Positions 1 to 8,569 of a DNA stretch of 64,000 nucleotides are shown one piece after another. The notes under the pieces were generated by a model, which did no database searches, was not told the origin of the DNA, and saw only the letters and a program-made list of their open reading frames with translations. Source of the stretch: Mesorhizobium loti R88b (lineage in GTDB: Bacteria > Pseudomonadota > Alphaproteobacteria > Rhizobiales > Rhizobiaceae); assembly GCF_013170845.1 (NCBI RefSeq), contig NZ_CP033367.1:5705001-5769000 (forward strand), read 5' to 3'. Within the stretch, counting starts at the first letter, position 1, and each line of letters begins with the position of its first letter. The translations under genes and the position numbers were made by a program.

Positions 1-1
1 G

Positions 2-157
2 GAGCGGTACCGCGTTGAGTTGGATGGGAATGGCGAGGCGGTGGCGCAACTGCGTGGCCTGCTTCGCCAAGGCAAGGTGACGCTGCTCTACGGCGCGCAT
101 GATGAGGCGCATAATAATGCCGTGGCGTTGGCGGGGTACTTGCGCGGGACGGACTGA
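2..157 (+). CDS. DUF488 family protein, C-terminal end (partial)
   Basis: The 5' part lies before the window. The frame starting at base 2 reads 51 codons to a TGA at 155-157. The peptide contains GPVTLLYGAHDE-like residues (here QGKVTLLYGAHDEAHNNA) followed by AVALAGYL, which is the usual C-terminus of the YeaO-type DUF488 family. The function of that family is not established. Only the tail is visible, so nothing can be said about the start or the operon upstream. The next gene is convergent. Confidence 0.7.
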   Translation, partial: ERYRVELDGNGEAVAQLRGLLRQGKVTLLYGAHDEAHNNAVALAGYLRGTD

Positions 158-203
158 AGCGGCTGACATTTCTGAGGCCGGCGGGCCAAGGTGAAGGTCC
201 GCC

Positions 204-554
204 CTACTTCCCCACCGCCTGCTCGTAAGCCTCCGGCTTGAACCCAACCAGAACCCGATCCCCCACCTCAAGCACCGGCCGCTTGATCATCGTCGGCTTG
301 GCCAGCATCAGGGCCTTGGCCTTCTTCTCATCTAGCGCTTCCTTTTCCTTGTCCGGCAACTCGCGAAACGTCGTGCTGCCCTTGTTGAGCAGCTTTTCCC
401 AACCGACCTTGCCGACCCAGCCATCCAGCCGCTTCGCGTCCAGCCCCTCCGCACGAAAATCGTGGAAACGATAGGGTACGTCATGGCTCTCCAGCCAGAC
501 GCGCGCCTTCCTGATCGTGTCGCAGGTGGTGATGCCGTACATGGTGATCGTCAA
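204..554 (-). CDS. ArsC/Spx-family thioredoxin-fold protein (YffB-like)
   Basis: This 116-aa protein has the length and fold signature of the ArsC-like reductase family that includes Spx, MgsR and YffB. Residues 5-12 (MYGITTCD) carry a single N-terminal cysteine, Cys11. The C-terminal part holds the family's conserved Arg-Pro segment (IKRPVLEVGD). True arsenate reductases use a similar active-site Cys, but this short subfamily usually has no arsenic operon around it, and there is none here. A role as a glutathione-dependent reductase is family inference; the substrate is unknown. Confidence 0.8.
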   Translation of the reverse strand: MTITMYGITTCDTIRKARVWLESHDVPYRFHDFRAEGLDAKRLDGWVGKVGWEKLLNKGSTTFRELPDKEKEALDEKKAKALMLAKPTMIKRPVLEVGDRVLVGFKPEAYEQAVGK

Positions 555-660
555 AGCGTGCTTTCCTTGGGCTGACCGTCGAATCCGTCCCGCAGCCTAA
601 AACTGCCCTCCGCGCTTTTCCAGCACCCGGGTCCGTGTCTCCGCATTTTTGGGGCTTGCC

Positions 661-686
661 AATACTAAGGAATTTTCCTAAGTATT
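661..686. promoter_or_regulatory. Palindromic operator upstream of the arsR-type gene
   Basis: AATACTAAGGAA at 661-672 is followed by TT and then TTCCTAAGTATT at 675-686. The 12-base arms match as an inverted repeat at 11 of 12 positions. The site lies about 40 bases before the ArsR-family start, where an autorepressor would bind. It is seen in sequence; the assignment to this regulator is inference. Confidence 0.6.
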
Positions 687-723
687 TTTCGAACCATTTT
701 TGACGGCGATGCAGGACCGACCC

Positions 724-1080
724 ATGGCAAGCCTCCAGACCACGACTTCAGGCCTCCCGCCCATCGACGGCATCTTTCGCGCACTCGCCGACCCGACGCG
801 GCGGCGCGTCGTCGAGCGGCTGAACCGCAGCCCGGCCTCGGTCAGCGAACTGGCGCAGCCTTTCGAGATGGCGCTGCCCTCCTTCATCGAACACCTCAAA
901 GTGCTGGAAGGCTGCGGGCTGGTGCGCTCGGAAAAGATCGGCCGCACCCGGACCTATCAACTGGCGCCCGAGCCGCTGCAACTCGCCGAAAACTGGCTGG
1001 CCGAACAACGCACGCTGTGGGAGCGCCGCCTCGACCAGTTCGACGCCTATGTGATGATCCTCAAGGAGCAGGAAAAATGA
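724..1080 (+). CDS. ArsR-family HTH transcriptional regulator
   Basis: The 118-aa protein has an ArsR-type winged helix. [16 protein letters not shown] opens it, [20 protein letters not shown] is the recognition helix region, and [16 protein letters not shown] forms the wing. No metal-binding Cys box is evident, so it resembles the SdpR-like subgroup that is paired with SRPBCC proteins. The ATG at 724 was chosen because AGGAC lies 8 bases upstream; ATG 709 and TTG 700 are in frame alternatives. The stop overlaps the next ATG by four bases, so the two are co-transcribed. It probably represses its own operon through the palindrome at 661-686. Confidence 0.85.
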   Translation: MASLQTTTSGLPPIDGIFRALADPTRRRVVERLNRSPASVSELAQPFEMALPSFIEHLKVLEGCGLVRSEKIGRTRTYQLAPEPLQLAENWLAEQRTLWERRLDQFDAYVMILKEQEK

Positions 1081-1556
1081 GCTACCCCTTCAAGCCGGAT
1101 CCCAGGCTGGACCTGGTGCTGGAACGCGTCATCGATGCGCCGCGCGAATTGCTGTGGCGTGCCTTGACGACGCCGGAGCATGTCAGGCAATGGTTCACGC
1201 CAAAGCCGTGGCTGATCACCGATTGCGAGATCGATCTGCGGCCGAGTGGACTGTTTCGCACACGCATGCAGTCGCCTGACGGCCAGGAGGTCAGCGATCG
1301 CCATTGCTGCTATCTCGACATCGTGCCGAACGAGAGGCTGGTGTGGACGGATGCGCTGCTGCCGGGCTACCGGCCGTCAGGCGAGCCCTTCATCACCGCG
1401 GTCATCTCCCTCCAGCCGGATGGCCGGGGCACACGCTACACCGCCACCGCCATCCACCGCGACGAGGCGACCCGCAACAACCATGAAGAGATGGGCTTCT
1501 TCGACGGCTGGGGCACGGTGGCCGATCAGCTTGCGGACTACGTGAAGACGATTTGA
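1077..1556 (+). CDS. SRPBCC / AHSA1 domain protein
   Basis: The 159-aa protein begins with [21 protein letters not shown], the classic first strand and helix of an AHSA1 (START-like) domain. It ends with the family's W-G-T-V-A-D-Q-L C-terminal helix. Such proteins bind hydrophobic ligands or client proteins in a helix-grip fold, but a ligand cannot be named from sequence. Its start overlaps the ArsR stop (ATGA at 1077-1080), and ArsR-AHSA1 pairs are a common operon arrangement. A hairpin with a T-run follows it. Confidence 0.88.
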   Translation: MSYPFKPDPRLDLVLERVIDAPRELLWRALTTPEHVRQWFTPKPWLITDCEIDLRPSGLFRTRMQSPDGQEVSDRHCCYLDIVPNERLVWTDALLPGYRPSGEPFITAVISLQPDGRGTRYTATAIHRDEATRNNHEEMGFFDGWGTVADQLADYVKTI

Positions 1557-1562
1557 GCCGCC

Positions 1563-1606
1563 GCATGATGGCCGGGGCATTGCCCCCGGCCGCCATGCTT
1601 GTTTTT
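1563..1606 (+). terminator. Rho-independent terminator after the arsR-AHSA1 operon
   Basis: GGCCGGGG at 1570-1577 pairs with CCCCGGCC at 1584-1591 around a six-base loop. Flanking CAT/ATG bases extend the stem imperfectly, and a TTTTT run sits at 1602-1606. The structure lies just after the TGA at 1556. Confidence 0.6.
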
Positions 1607-1649
1607 CGATCTACAGTGGAGAACTCCGCAGTCGGCGGAATTTCCAGCC

Positions 1650-2003
1650 TCAGTAGTAAAAGCGCTCTTCGGTGATCTTGCCGTTCTTGACCGTGTACAG
1701 GCCAACCTCATCCATGGTGACACGCTCGCCGGTGGCCTTGGGCGTTACGTCGAACTTGAAGCGCACGGCGAACTGGTCGCCATTGACATAAGGGCCTTCG
1801 ACCGAGCCGCCGTGGACTTCGTGGTTCTCTTGCCACCATTGGCCCTTTTGCTTGAGAGCCTCCTTGCCACGGGCCACGGCCATCGGCCCTTCCATGGCTT
1901 CGTAGCTGACGATATCGTCGGCGTTGTATTTCTCGCCAGCACCGGCGTGATCTCCCTGCTGGAGCAGTTCGGTGAAATCCTTGGCAATTTCCGCGATGGT
2001 CAT
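1650..2003 (-). CDS. SnoaL-like / NTF2-fold protein
   Basis: The 117-aa protein has the layout of a SnoaL-like cone-shaped alpha-beta barrel. An N-terminal helix (IAEIAKDFTELLQQGD) is followed by a helix carrying YNADDIVSYEA. The C-terminal strand is DEVGLYTVKNGKITEERFYY. The start is supported by an AGGAGG box a few bases upstream on the minus strand. Family members include small isomerases, hydrolases and proteins without activity. The neighbours give no pathway, so function is open. Confidence 0.75.
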   Translation of the reverse strand: MTIAEIAKDFTELLQQGDHAGAGEKYNADDIVSYEAMEGPMAVARGKEALKQKGQWWQENHEVHGGSVEGPYVNGDQFAVRFKFDVTPKATGERVTMDEVGLYTVKNGKITEERFYY

Positions 2004-2131
2004 GTGTGTTCCTCCTGTTGAGACGCACTCGAACTAGGGAAGCGCGTGCCGGCGCGCCAGCCTTGCCCGCACGACAGCTGACAATGTGTGTCAGGACGAT
2101 AGATATAGCGCGGCTATGTGATGGCCAGTTC

Positions 2132-2755
2132 TCACATGCCGGCCAGGGAATCGTCCTGGCCGGACAATTGCCAGATCGCTGGACATTCGTATTCACCCTG
2201 ATAGCTGCGGATCAGCGCAAAGCTGCGCACCGTCCAGGACATCGGCTCAACAATCTGTTCCCGCACTTTTGGCACGCCTCGTCTGTCACGAAGCAGCGTG
2301 ACATGTGGCTCCAACGAGCTCGTGACAAAGGGTTTGAGTGGGCTGTCGTCAATTACGGCAGAGAGCTTGCGCCAGAAGGCTTGCAGGGCCGGCGAATGGT
2401 CGCCGCTGCGAAGCACCAGCGCTCCGCCGCCGAAGGCTGACAGGCGGTCGAAGCAAACTTCGAACGGTTTGGCATGTATAAGCAGACCAACATGACGGGC
2501 CATATCCACCACAGCTTCGGGTTTGCCATCACCAAGGCCTATCAGGCTTATGTGCATTTGATTTGTTGGCGTCAGCCGACCCCGCAATCCCAGTTCTTGA
2601 TTGTAGTGCTCCGCCTTGCACCTCAGCATTGCATTGACCGGGTCTTCGACCAGGAATTCGTAGAACAGATGCGGCTCTCGGGCGGCGTTCGGCGAATCCC
2701 AGTGGAAATGGGCCTGACCGTTCTTGCCAATTCCGTAGGTAGGCAGCTCGTTCAT
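2132..2755 (-). CDS. 2'-5' RNA ligase / cyclic phosphodiesterase family protein
   Basis: The 207-aa protein has the two HxT/S motifs of the 2H phosphoesterase superfamily: MHISL near residue 68 and EPHVTL near residue 149. They are spaced as in LigT/ThpR-like enzymes, which open 2',3'-cyclic phosphates or join RNA ends in vitro. Its N-terminus is longer than that of typical ThpR. The gene is single and transcribed leftwards. A GAAC-N7-GAAC element lies 40 bases upstream (2795-2809), which suggests SOS control. The natural substrate is unknown. Confidence 0.8.
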   Translation of the reverse strand: MNELPTYGIGKNGQAHFHWDSPNAAREPHLFYEFLVEDPVNAMLRCKAEHYNQELGLRGRLTPTNQMHISLIGLGDGKPEAVVDMARHVGLLIHAKPFEVCFDRLSAFGGGALVLRSGDHSPALQAFWRKLSAVIDDSPLKPFVTSSLEPHVTLLRDRRGVPKVREQIVEPMSWTVRSFALIRSYQGEYECPAIWQLSGQDDSLAGM

Positions 2756-2794
2756 GGCTGATCCCTTTCGGACATTTTATAAAGGATCACTTAG

Positions 2795-2809
2795 GAACAA
2801 AGCAGGAAC
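2795..2809. promoter_or_regulatory. Putative LexA box (GAAC-N7-GAAC)
   Basis: The bases read GAAC AAAGCAG GAAC, which on the minus strand is GTTC CTGCTTT GTTC. This matches the alphaproteobacterial LexA consensus GTTC-N7-GTTC exactly, including the TTTGTTC half often seen. It lies 40 bases upstream of the 2'-5' RNA ligase-like gene, in the promoter region. Confidence 0.6.
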
Positions 2810-2963
2810 AAATGTTTGAGTCAAGTGTGGATTGATGCGAAGCTTGGCAGCAGCCAGACGCCGAACTCGATCAACGAGATCACCGGAAAAAAGGCGCGGT
2901 TCGTCCGTTGGAACGGGGCGGGATCGGATGCAGGCGCCTGCAGCTGGGTAGCGCCTAGCGCGT

Positions 2964-3176
2964 TCAATCCTTGTGTAAGCAATAGTCACACAGACCGTGG
3001 TCGCCTGCCGACGCTATAGCAGCATTGAACGACTGGCCGCAGTGGATGCACTGAATCTTTTCGACGGCTTCGTGGAAGGTCGGACGCTGGCGCTTCTTGA
3101 GATATTCCGCAACTTCTTTGTCTGTGAACCCTGATTTGTTGGCCACGCGGATCATCCTCTTGGAGCCGCCCCTCAT
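2964..3176 (-). CDS. Small zinc-ribbon-like hypothetical protein
   Basis: The 70-aa protein carries two CxxC pairs near its C-terminus (IQCIHCG and LCDYCLHK), about 20 residues apart, which should bind one zinc. The middle has a short helical segment (TDKEVAEYLKKRQRPTFHEAVEK). The ATG at 3176 is used here, but ATG 3155 (MIRVANKSGF) is also plausible; neither has a clear ribosome binding site. No function is recognised, and it has no operon partners. Confidence 0.6.
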   Translation of the reverse strand: MRGGSKRMIRVANKSGFTDKEVAEYLKKRQRPTFHEAVEKIQCIHCGQSFNAAIASAGDHGLCDYCLHKD

Positions 3177-3302
3177 AGCACATTTCGTTAGATAGCTCCA
3201 TTTCGTGTGGATGCCGGCCTATCACTAGCCTTAACAAAACGGGCACTGATGCTTTCCGCACCAGCGCCCGCTCACGAGAACTTACCAAATAGCTGCCCGA
3301 GC

Positions 3303-4730
3303 CTACGCCCCGTAGCCGATGATGCCCTTGACCTCCACAAAATCATGGATCGCCCAGTCAGCATATTCGCGGCCGTTGCCTGACTGCTTGTAGCCGCCGA
3401 ATGGTGCGAACGTGTCCCATTCCGGATAGTTGATCGAGACCTGCCCGGCGCGCAGCTGGGCAGCGACCTTGCGGGCATGCTGGATGTCCTGCGACTGGAC
3501 ATAGGCAGCAAGGCCGTAGACGGTGTCGTTGGCGATCTTCACCGCGTCGTCGTCGTCCTCGTATGAAATGACCGACAGCACCGGGCCGAAGATCTCTTCC
3601 TTCTCGATGGTCATGCCCGGTGTGACATGGCCGAACACGGTCGGGCGCACATAGTAGCCGCGGTTGAGGTGCTCCGGCCGGCCTGGGCCGCCGGTGACCA
3701 GCGTGGCGCCTTCCTTGATGCCGGCCTCGATCAGCCGCTGGATCTTGTTGAACTGGAGCTCGCTGACCACCGGGCCAAGCTTGGTCTGTTCATTGCGCGG
3801 ATCGCCGACATTGTGTGCTTCGGCCGCCTTCTTGGCGATGGCCAGCGCCTCGTCGTGGCGGGCAGCCGGCACCAGCATGCGGGTCGGCGCGTCGCAGGAC
3901 TGGCCGCTGTTGCCGAAGCAACCCTCGACGCCCTTGCGCACCGCCGTTTCGAAATCGGCGTCGGGCAAAACGATGTTGGCCGACTTGCCTCCAAGTTCCT
4001 GCGCCACGCGCTTGACCGTTTCGGCCGCCGTCTTGGCGACGATGATGCCCGCCCGGGTCGAGCCGGTGAAAGACACCATGTCCACATCGGGATGGCCGGC
4101 CATGATCTGGCCGACATCCGGGCCGGTGCCGTTGATCATGTTGTAGACGCCCTTTGGCACGCCGGCGGCTTCCATCACTTCGGAGAAGACGATGCCGCTG
4201 ATCGGGGCGATTTCGGACGGCTTCAGCACCACGGTGCAGCCGGCGGCAATGGCTGGCGCCACCTTGCAGACGATCTGATTGAGGGGCCAGTTCCATGGCG
4301 TGATCAGCGCGCAGACGCCGATCGGTTCCTTGACCACCATGGTGCCGCCGCGCTTCTCCTGGAATTCATAATCCTCCAGCGCCTTGATGGTGGCTTCCAT
4401 ATGCGCCCTGCCCGCCCAGGCCTGCGCCTCGCGCGCCCAGGTGATGGGCGAACCATTTTCCTGACTTACGGCCTGGGCGATATCCTCGAAGCGTTCGTTG
4501 TAGACTTCGAGGATGCGCTTCAACAGCGCCAGGCGCTCGGCCTTGCTGGTCTGCGAGAAGGACGGAAAGGCCGCCTTGGCGGCCGCGACAGCCTTGTCGA
4601 CATCGGCCTTCGAGCCGACGGAAATTTTCGTATAGGCCTCTTCCGTTGACGGGTCGATGACGTCGAGCGTCGCCGGCACCATGGGCGCCACCCATTTGCC
4701 GTCGATGAAGAAGTTGAGATGATTGCTCAA
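3303..4730 (-). CDS. NAD(P)-dependent aldehyde dehydrogenase
   Basis: This full-length ALDH has 475 aa. The Rossmann substrate motif PWNWPLNQ lies near residue 144. The general base Glu is in ELGGKSANIV, the nucleophile Cys in FGNSGQSC near residue 282, and EEIFGPVLSV near residue 380. The start is TTG 4730 with GGAG nine bases upstream. It is the last gene of the polyamine-type operon, downstream of the potA-like ATPase with a 39-base gap. An aminoaldehyde such as 4-aminobutyraldehyde would suit that context. The substrate is inference from neighbours. Confidence 0.88.
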   Translation of the reverse strand: MSNHLNFFIDGKWVAPMVPATLDVIDPSTEEAYTKISVGSKADVDKAVAAAKAAFPSFSQTSKAERLALLKRILEVYNERFEDIAQAVSQENGSPITWAREAQAWAGRAHMEATIKALEDYEFQEKRGGTMVVKEPIGVCALITPWNWPLNQIVCKVAPAIAAGCTVVLKPSEIAPISGIVFSEVMEAAGVPKGVYNMINGTGPDVGQIMAGHPDVDMVSFTGSTRAGIIVAKTAAETVKRVAQELGGKSANIVLPDADFETAVRKGVEGCFGNSGQSCDAPTRMLVPAARHDEALAIAKKAAEAHNVGDPRNEQTKLGPVVSELQFNKIQRLIEAGIKEGATLVTGGPGRPEHLNRGYYVRPTVFGHVTPGMTIEKEEIFGPVLSVISYEDDDDAVKIANDTVYGLAAYVQSQDIQHARKVAAQLRAGQVSINYPEWDTFAPFGGYKQSGNGREYADWAIHDFVEVKGIIGYGA

Positions 4731-4769
4731 AGGGGAACACTCCGGTTTTCGGGGAAATGGACGGGCAGT

Positions 4770-5855
4770 TTATGCGGGGAGCATAGGGCAGTTGGCGCCA
4801 CGGCGCAGACTGATATGCGCCACGTCGCCGACGCTGAATCGAAAACCCTCGGCCTGGCGCGGTGCATCGATCACCACCGGCATGCCTTGCCCCAGTTCCG
4901 CGTGCAGGCGCAGCGTGCGGCCGTGAAAGACGATGCTGTTGACGCGCGCCGGCGCCGTGCCCGGCGCGGCTTCGGTGACCGCCAGCAAATCCTCGGGGCG
5001 CACGCCGATGGTGCGCACCTCGCCTTCGCCGGGTGACTGGCCGGGTTCGGAAATCGCCTTCAACGGCAGCATGCCGGCGGTGAAACGCAAGCGATCGCCA
5101 TCACGACCGACAAAGCGCGATTGCAGGAGATTCATGGTGCCGATGAAGCTCGCCACAAACTTCGTGGCGGGCCGATCATAGAGCGTCGCCGGCGGCGCGA
5201 TCTGCTCGATGCGGCCCTTGTTCATGACGACGATCCGGTCGGAGATCGACAGCGCTTCGGTCTGGTCGTGGGTGACCATGACGAAGGTGGTGCCAAGCCG
5301 GGACTGCAGCCGCTTCAGTTCCACCTGCATCTGTTCGCGCAGATGCGCGTCGAGCGCCGACAGCGGCTCGTCGAGCAGGAGCACGCGCGGCTCGCAGACG
5401 ATGGCGCGGGCGAGCGCGACGCGCTGACGCTGGCCGCCCGACAGTTCCGAGACGCGGGCACGAAGCTTGTCGGCGAGGCCGACCATGTCAAGGGCTTCGC
5501 CCGCACGCTTTGCCTGCTCGGCGCCAGACAGTTTTCGCAGGGACAGGCCGAAGCCGACATTTTCGGCGACGTTCATATGCGGAAACAGCGCGTAATCCTG
5601 GAACACGGTGTTGACCGGCCGGTCGAAGGGCCTGAGCGCCGTGATGTCGCGGCCATCGAGCAAGACCTTGCCGTTGGACGGGCTTTCGAAACCGGCGATG
5701 ACGCGCAGGCTGGTGGTCTTGCCGCAGCCGGACGGCCCGAGCAGCGTAATGAACTCGCCGCTGATAATGTCGAGATCGACGGCATCGAGGCCGACGATAC
5801 CGCCGGGAAAAATCTTCGAGACGGCCTGCAGCCGTACAAGGGGATCAGGCGCCAT
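4770..5855 (-). CDS. ABC transporter ATP-binding protein, polyamine type (PotA-like)
   Basis: From ATG 5855 the protein is 361 aa. Walker A is GPSGCGKTT, the Q-loop VFQDYALFPHM, the signature LSGGQRQR, Walker B VLLLDEPLSALD and the H-loop VMVTHDQ. A C-terminal TOBE domain follows (IGVRPEDL...), as in PotA/FbpC-type importers. The open frame extends to 5954, but MAPDPLVRLQAVSKIF is the natural start. It overlaps the stop of the XRE-cupin gene by 11 bases, so the two are co-translated. It should energise the permeases encoded at 7748-9462. Confidence 0.9.
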   Translation of the reverse strand: MAPDPLVRLQAVSKIFPGGIVGLDAVDLDIISGEFITLLGPSGCGKTTSLRVIAGFESPSNGKVLLDGRDITALRPFDRPVNTVFQDYALFPHMNVAENVGFGLSLRKLSGAEQAKRAGEALDMVGLADKLRARVSELSGGQRQRVALARAIVCEPRVLLLDEPLSALDAHLREQMQVELKRLQSRLGTTFVMVTHDQTEALSISDRIVVMNKGRIEQIAPPATLYDRPATKFVASFIGTMNLLQSRFVGRDGDRLRFTAGMLPLKAISEPGQSPGEGEVRTIGVRPEDLLAVTEAAPGTAPARVNSIVFHGRTLRLHAELGQGMPVVIDAPRQAEGFRFSVGDVAHISLRRGANCPMLPA

Positions 5856-6453
5856 CGCGAACCTCGGACGGTCTCGTGGTGTTGACCCACAGAATCTGGC
5901 ACTGCTTGTCGCCCGGATTGCGGAAAGCATGCAGAAGCGTGCTCTTGAAGGCAAAGGAGTCGCCGGCCTTCAGCCCGTATTTTGTCGAATCCACCACCAG
6001 TTCGACCTCGCCCGCCAGCACGTAGCCGAATTCATGGCCGGCATGGGCATAGGCTTCCGCCGTGCCGCCACCCGCCTCCACCGTCACCAGCATCCCGGTC
6101 AATGTCGCGCCCGGCGGCGACAACAGCGCCTTGGCGATGCCTTCCGACTTTACCGGGATCTGCCGCCTTTTGTCGGCGCGCACGCAATAGAGATCGTTGA
6201 CGGCATCGTTGCCGTCGGTGATCAGCGCCGACGGCTCGATGTCCAGCGCCGCGGCGAGCGGCCAGATCACCTTGACGCGCAACGAAGACATGCCGCGCTC
6301 GATCTGGCTCAGCGCACCGATCGAGACGCCGGCTTTCGCCGCAAGCTCAGCCAGCGAAAGGCGGCGTTCGAGCCGCAGCGCCCGCACGCGACGGCCGACG
6401 CGAACGTCGGCATCGTCCTTTGGCTTTTCGGTGGCTTCGTCAAGGATGTCCAT
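5845..6453 (-). CDS. XRE-family regulator with C-terminal cupin (PuuR-like)
   Basis: The 202-aa protein has an HTH_3 domain at about residues 20-75 (LSLAELAAKAGVSIGALSQIERG). A cupin domain follows from about 125 (EAYAHAGHEFGYVLAGEVEL and HAFRNPGDKQCQILWVNTT). E. coli PuuR, the putrescine-utilisation repressor, has the same architecture. Embedding in a polyamine-type transport operon therefore suggests an autoregulating ligand sensor. GAGGA lies upstream of the ATG at 6453. A likely binding site is the inverted repeat at 9489-9504. Confidence 0.88.
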   Translation of the reverse strand: MDILDEATEKPKDDADVRVGRRVRALRLERRLSLAELAAKAGVSIGALSQIERGMSSLRVKVIWPLAAALDIEPSALITDGNDAVNDLYCVRADKRRQIPVKSEGIAKALLSPPGATLTGMLVTVEAGGGTAEAYAHAGHEFGYVLAGEVELVVDSTKYGLKAGDSFAFKSTLLHAFRNPGDKQCQILWVNTTRPSEVRDGA

Positions 6454-6504
6454 GCGTAAGTCCTCGTTGCAGTCACTTCACTGGCGCAGCGCTTCGCGGT
6501 TCTA

Positions 6505-6647
6505 CCTTCTCCCCTTGTGGGAGAAGGTAGATCGGCGCGCAGCGCCGAGACGGATGAGGGGTGAGCGACGGATCGCCATCGGCGCCAAGCTGTAGCACCC
6601 CTCATCCGTCGCCTTCGGCGACACCTTCTCCCACAAGGGGAGAAGGG
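6505..6647. repeat. Large inverted repeat element inside the polyamine operon
   Basis: The left arm at 6505-6562 starts CCTTCTCCCCTTGTGGGAG. The right arm at 6596-6647 ends CCCACAAGGGGAGAAGG, with the GGATGAGGGG / CCCCTCATCC pair inside. Each arm also has its own short hairpin. The element fills the gap between the potD-like stop and the XRE start. It looks like a rhizobial palindromic repeat or MITE-like sequence, and no transposase is present. Confidence 0.75.
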
Positions 6648-6653
6648 GGAGCG

Positions 6654-7721
6654 TCACCCGCCCGCCTTCACCTTCTCGAACATCTTCGCCACATCGTCAT
6701 TCTGTTTCATCGGCCCGGTGAAGATCGTGCTCTTCAGCATCACTTCCGGATCCGACGGCAGTTGCAGCTTCTCCAGCTCCTCCTTCGAAACGCCGGCGAA
6801 AGCGGTCGAAAGCGAACTGCCATATCCGTAGGACTGGATCAGGAATTTGCCCGAATCGGCATCGAGCCGGCTGTTCATGAAATCATAGGCGAGGTCGACA
6901 TTCTTGGCGTCCTTCAGCATGACGAAGCCGCAGGCCCAGGTCAGCATGCCTTCCTTCGGCTTCATGAACTCGACCGGCACGCCCTGCTTCTTCAGCGAGG
7001 TGGCGGACGCATTCCAGGTCATGGCGGCGACCAGTTGCCCGCTGGCCAGCGCCTGTTCGACCGAGGTCATGTCGGTGGTGTAGTTTGAGAGCAGCGGGCG
7101 CTGCTCGCGCAGCTTTGCCGCCACCTTGTCCATCTGCTCGGGCGTCATGTCGAACGGGTTCACGCCAGCCAGAAGTGCGGCAACGATCGGCGTGTCATGC
7201 ACGGCGTCGATGGTCGCCATGCGGCCGGCATATTGCTTGTCCCAAAGCAGGTTCCAGCTCGCTTCGGGGTTCTTCACCAGATCGGTGCGGTAGAGGATCG
7301 AGGTGTTGCCCCAGTCCCACGGCACCATCCACACCTTGCCGTCACCGGCCTGCAGGTCGGGGAGATTCTTGAACACAGGGAAGATCGAATCCCAGTTCTT
7401 GATGCGCTTGGTGTCGATCGGCTGCAGCAGACCTTCCTTGTTCCAACGCGCCACCTTATCGTAGCAGGGATGGGCGATATCGGGCCGGAAGCCGGCCTTG
7501 ACCTTGGTGAAGGCGTCATCGTCGTCGCCGAAGATCGAGGCCTCGACACCATCGGGGTGTGCAGCAAGGAAGCTCTTGTTGAAGTCGGGCAGTTCGTAGC
7601 CCGACCAAGTGAAATATTGCAGCTTTTCGGCGGCCAGCGCCACGGTCGAAGACAGTGCGAGCGCCAATGCGGCGAGCCCGGCACGGGCCTTGTGTCCGGT
7701 AATCGATTTCAGAAATGCCAT
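6654..7721 (-). CDS. Extracellular solute-binding protein, polyamine type (PotD/PotF-like)
   Basis: From ATG 7721 the protein is 355 aa, preceded by GAGGAG at a normal distance. The N-terminus is a Sec signal peptide (KARAGLAALALALSSTVALAA), followed by EKLQYFTWSGYELPDF, the usual start of mature PotD/PotF-like proteins. WMVPWDWGNTSILYRTD is a typical binding-domain segment. It is co-oriented with the two permeases upstream, so it is the periplasmic receptor. A much longer open frame (to 8408) runs through the permease gene and is not real. The ligand is probably a polyamine. Confidence 0.9.
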   Translation of the reverse strand: MAFLKSITGHKARAGLAALALALSSTVALAAEKLQYFTWSGYELPDFNKSFLAAHPDGVEASIFGDDDDAFTKVKAGFRPDIAHPCYDKVARWNKEGLLQPIDTKRIKNWDSIFPVFKNLPDLQAGDGKVWMVPWDWGNTSILYRTDLVKNPEASWNLLWDKQYAGRMATIDAVHDTPIVAALLAGVNPFDMTPEQMDKVAAKLREQRPLLSNYTTDMTSVEQALASGQLVAAMTWNASATSLKKQGVPVEFMKPKEGMLTWACGFVMLKDAKNVDLAYDFMNSRLDADSGKFLIQSYGYGSSLSTAFAGVSKEELEKLQLPSDPEVMLKSTIFTGPMKQNDDVAKMFEKVKAGG

Positions 7722-7747
7722 TTTCGTTCTCCTCTTCATTGTTGTGG

Positions 7748-8569
7748 TCAGGCTGGATTGCGGCGCGCGGCGCCGAGCCCGCGATGGCGCAGGAACTCGG
7801 CTGTACCGGCAATGATGAAGGACACGGCCAGGATCACCGTCCCCAGCGCCATGACGGTCGGCAGCGACCGGGGGAAGCGCAGCTGGCTCCAGATGTAGAG
7901 CGGCAGTGTCGGCTCGGTGCCTGCAAGGAAGAAGACGACGATGAACTCGTCGAAGGAGATCAGGAAGGCGAGCATGAAGGCCGACAGCACGGCAGGCAGG
8001 CTGAGCGGCAGCATGACGCGCCGAAACGTCGTCCAGTCGGAGGCGCCAAGGTCCAGCGCCGCCTCGCGAACGCTCCTGGGTATGGCGGCGAAACGGCTGC
8101 GCATGATCACCACGGTGGTTGGCAGCGCCACCAGTATGTGTCCAAGAACGATGGCGATGCGCGATGGTCCAAGCGCTACGAGGTTGACCAGGATCAGCAG
8201 CGATATGCCGACGATGACACCGGGAATGAGGATCGGCAGCCGCGCGATGGCGCTGATCGTGGCGGCCAATGGCGAGCGGCCATAGAGGTCCATATAGGAC
8301 ACGGTGATACCGCACAGCGTGGCGCCGGAAGCCGCGATGGCGCCGATGACGAGGCTGTTCAAAAGCGCGCCCGACAGCGCCGGATTGCCATAGAGCGTCG
8401 CATACCATTCAAGCGTGAAGCCCTGCAGCGGAAACGCCGCCTGGATGGAATCGTTGAAGGAAAACAGCGGGATCAGCAGGACCGGCAAATAGAGGAAGAC
8501 CAGATAAGCAAGCACATAGAGGCCGAGCCAGCGGCCATCCCGTTTCGTGCTGGTACGTTCCGCTTTCAT
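7748..8569 (-). CDS. ABC transporter permease, PotC-like
   Basis: The 273-aa inner-membrane protein has about six hydrophobic segments and the binding-protein-dependent permease EAA loop (REAALDLGASDWTTFRRVMLPLSLP, residues about 172-196). Its start overlaps the stop of the potB-like gene by four bases (ATGA). The C-terminus carries a short basic tail. It pairs with the permease at 8566 to form the channel for the solute receptor encoded at 6654. Confidence 0.9.
   Translation of the reverse strand: MKAERTSTKRDGRWLGLYVLAYLVFLYLPVLLIPLFSFNDSIQAAFPLQGFTLEWYATLYGNPALSGALLNSLVIGAIAASGATLCGITVSYMDLYGRSPLAATISAIARLPILIPGVIVGISLLILVNLVALGPSRIAIVLGHILVALPTTVVIMRSRFAAIPRSVREAALDLGASDWTTFRRVMLPLSLPAVLSAFMLAFLISFDEFIVVFFLAGTEPTLPLYIWSQLRFPRSLPTVMALGTVILAVSFIIAGTAEFLRHRGLGAARRNPA

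Noticed and set aside
7722..8408. Long open frame continuing the potD-like gene upstream to 8408 (584 aa in total)
   Set aside because: The extension is the antisense-phase reading of the potC-like permease. A signal peptide and a GAGGAG box fix the start at 7721.
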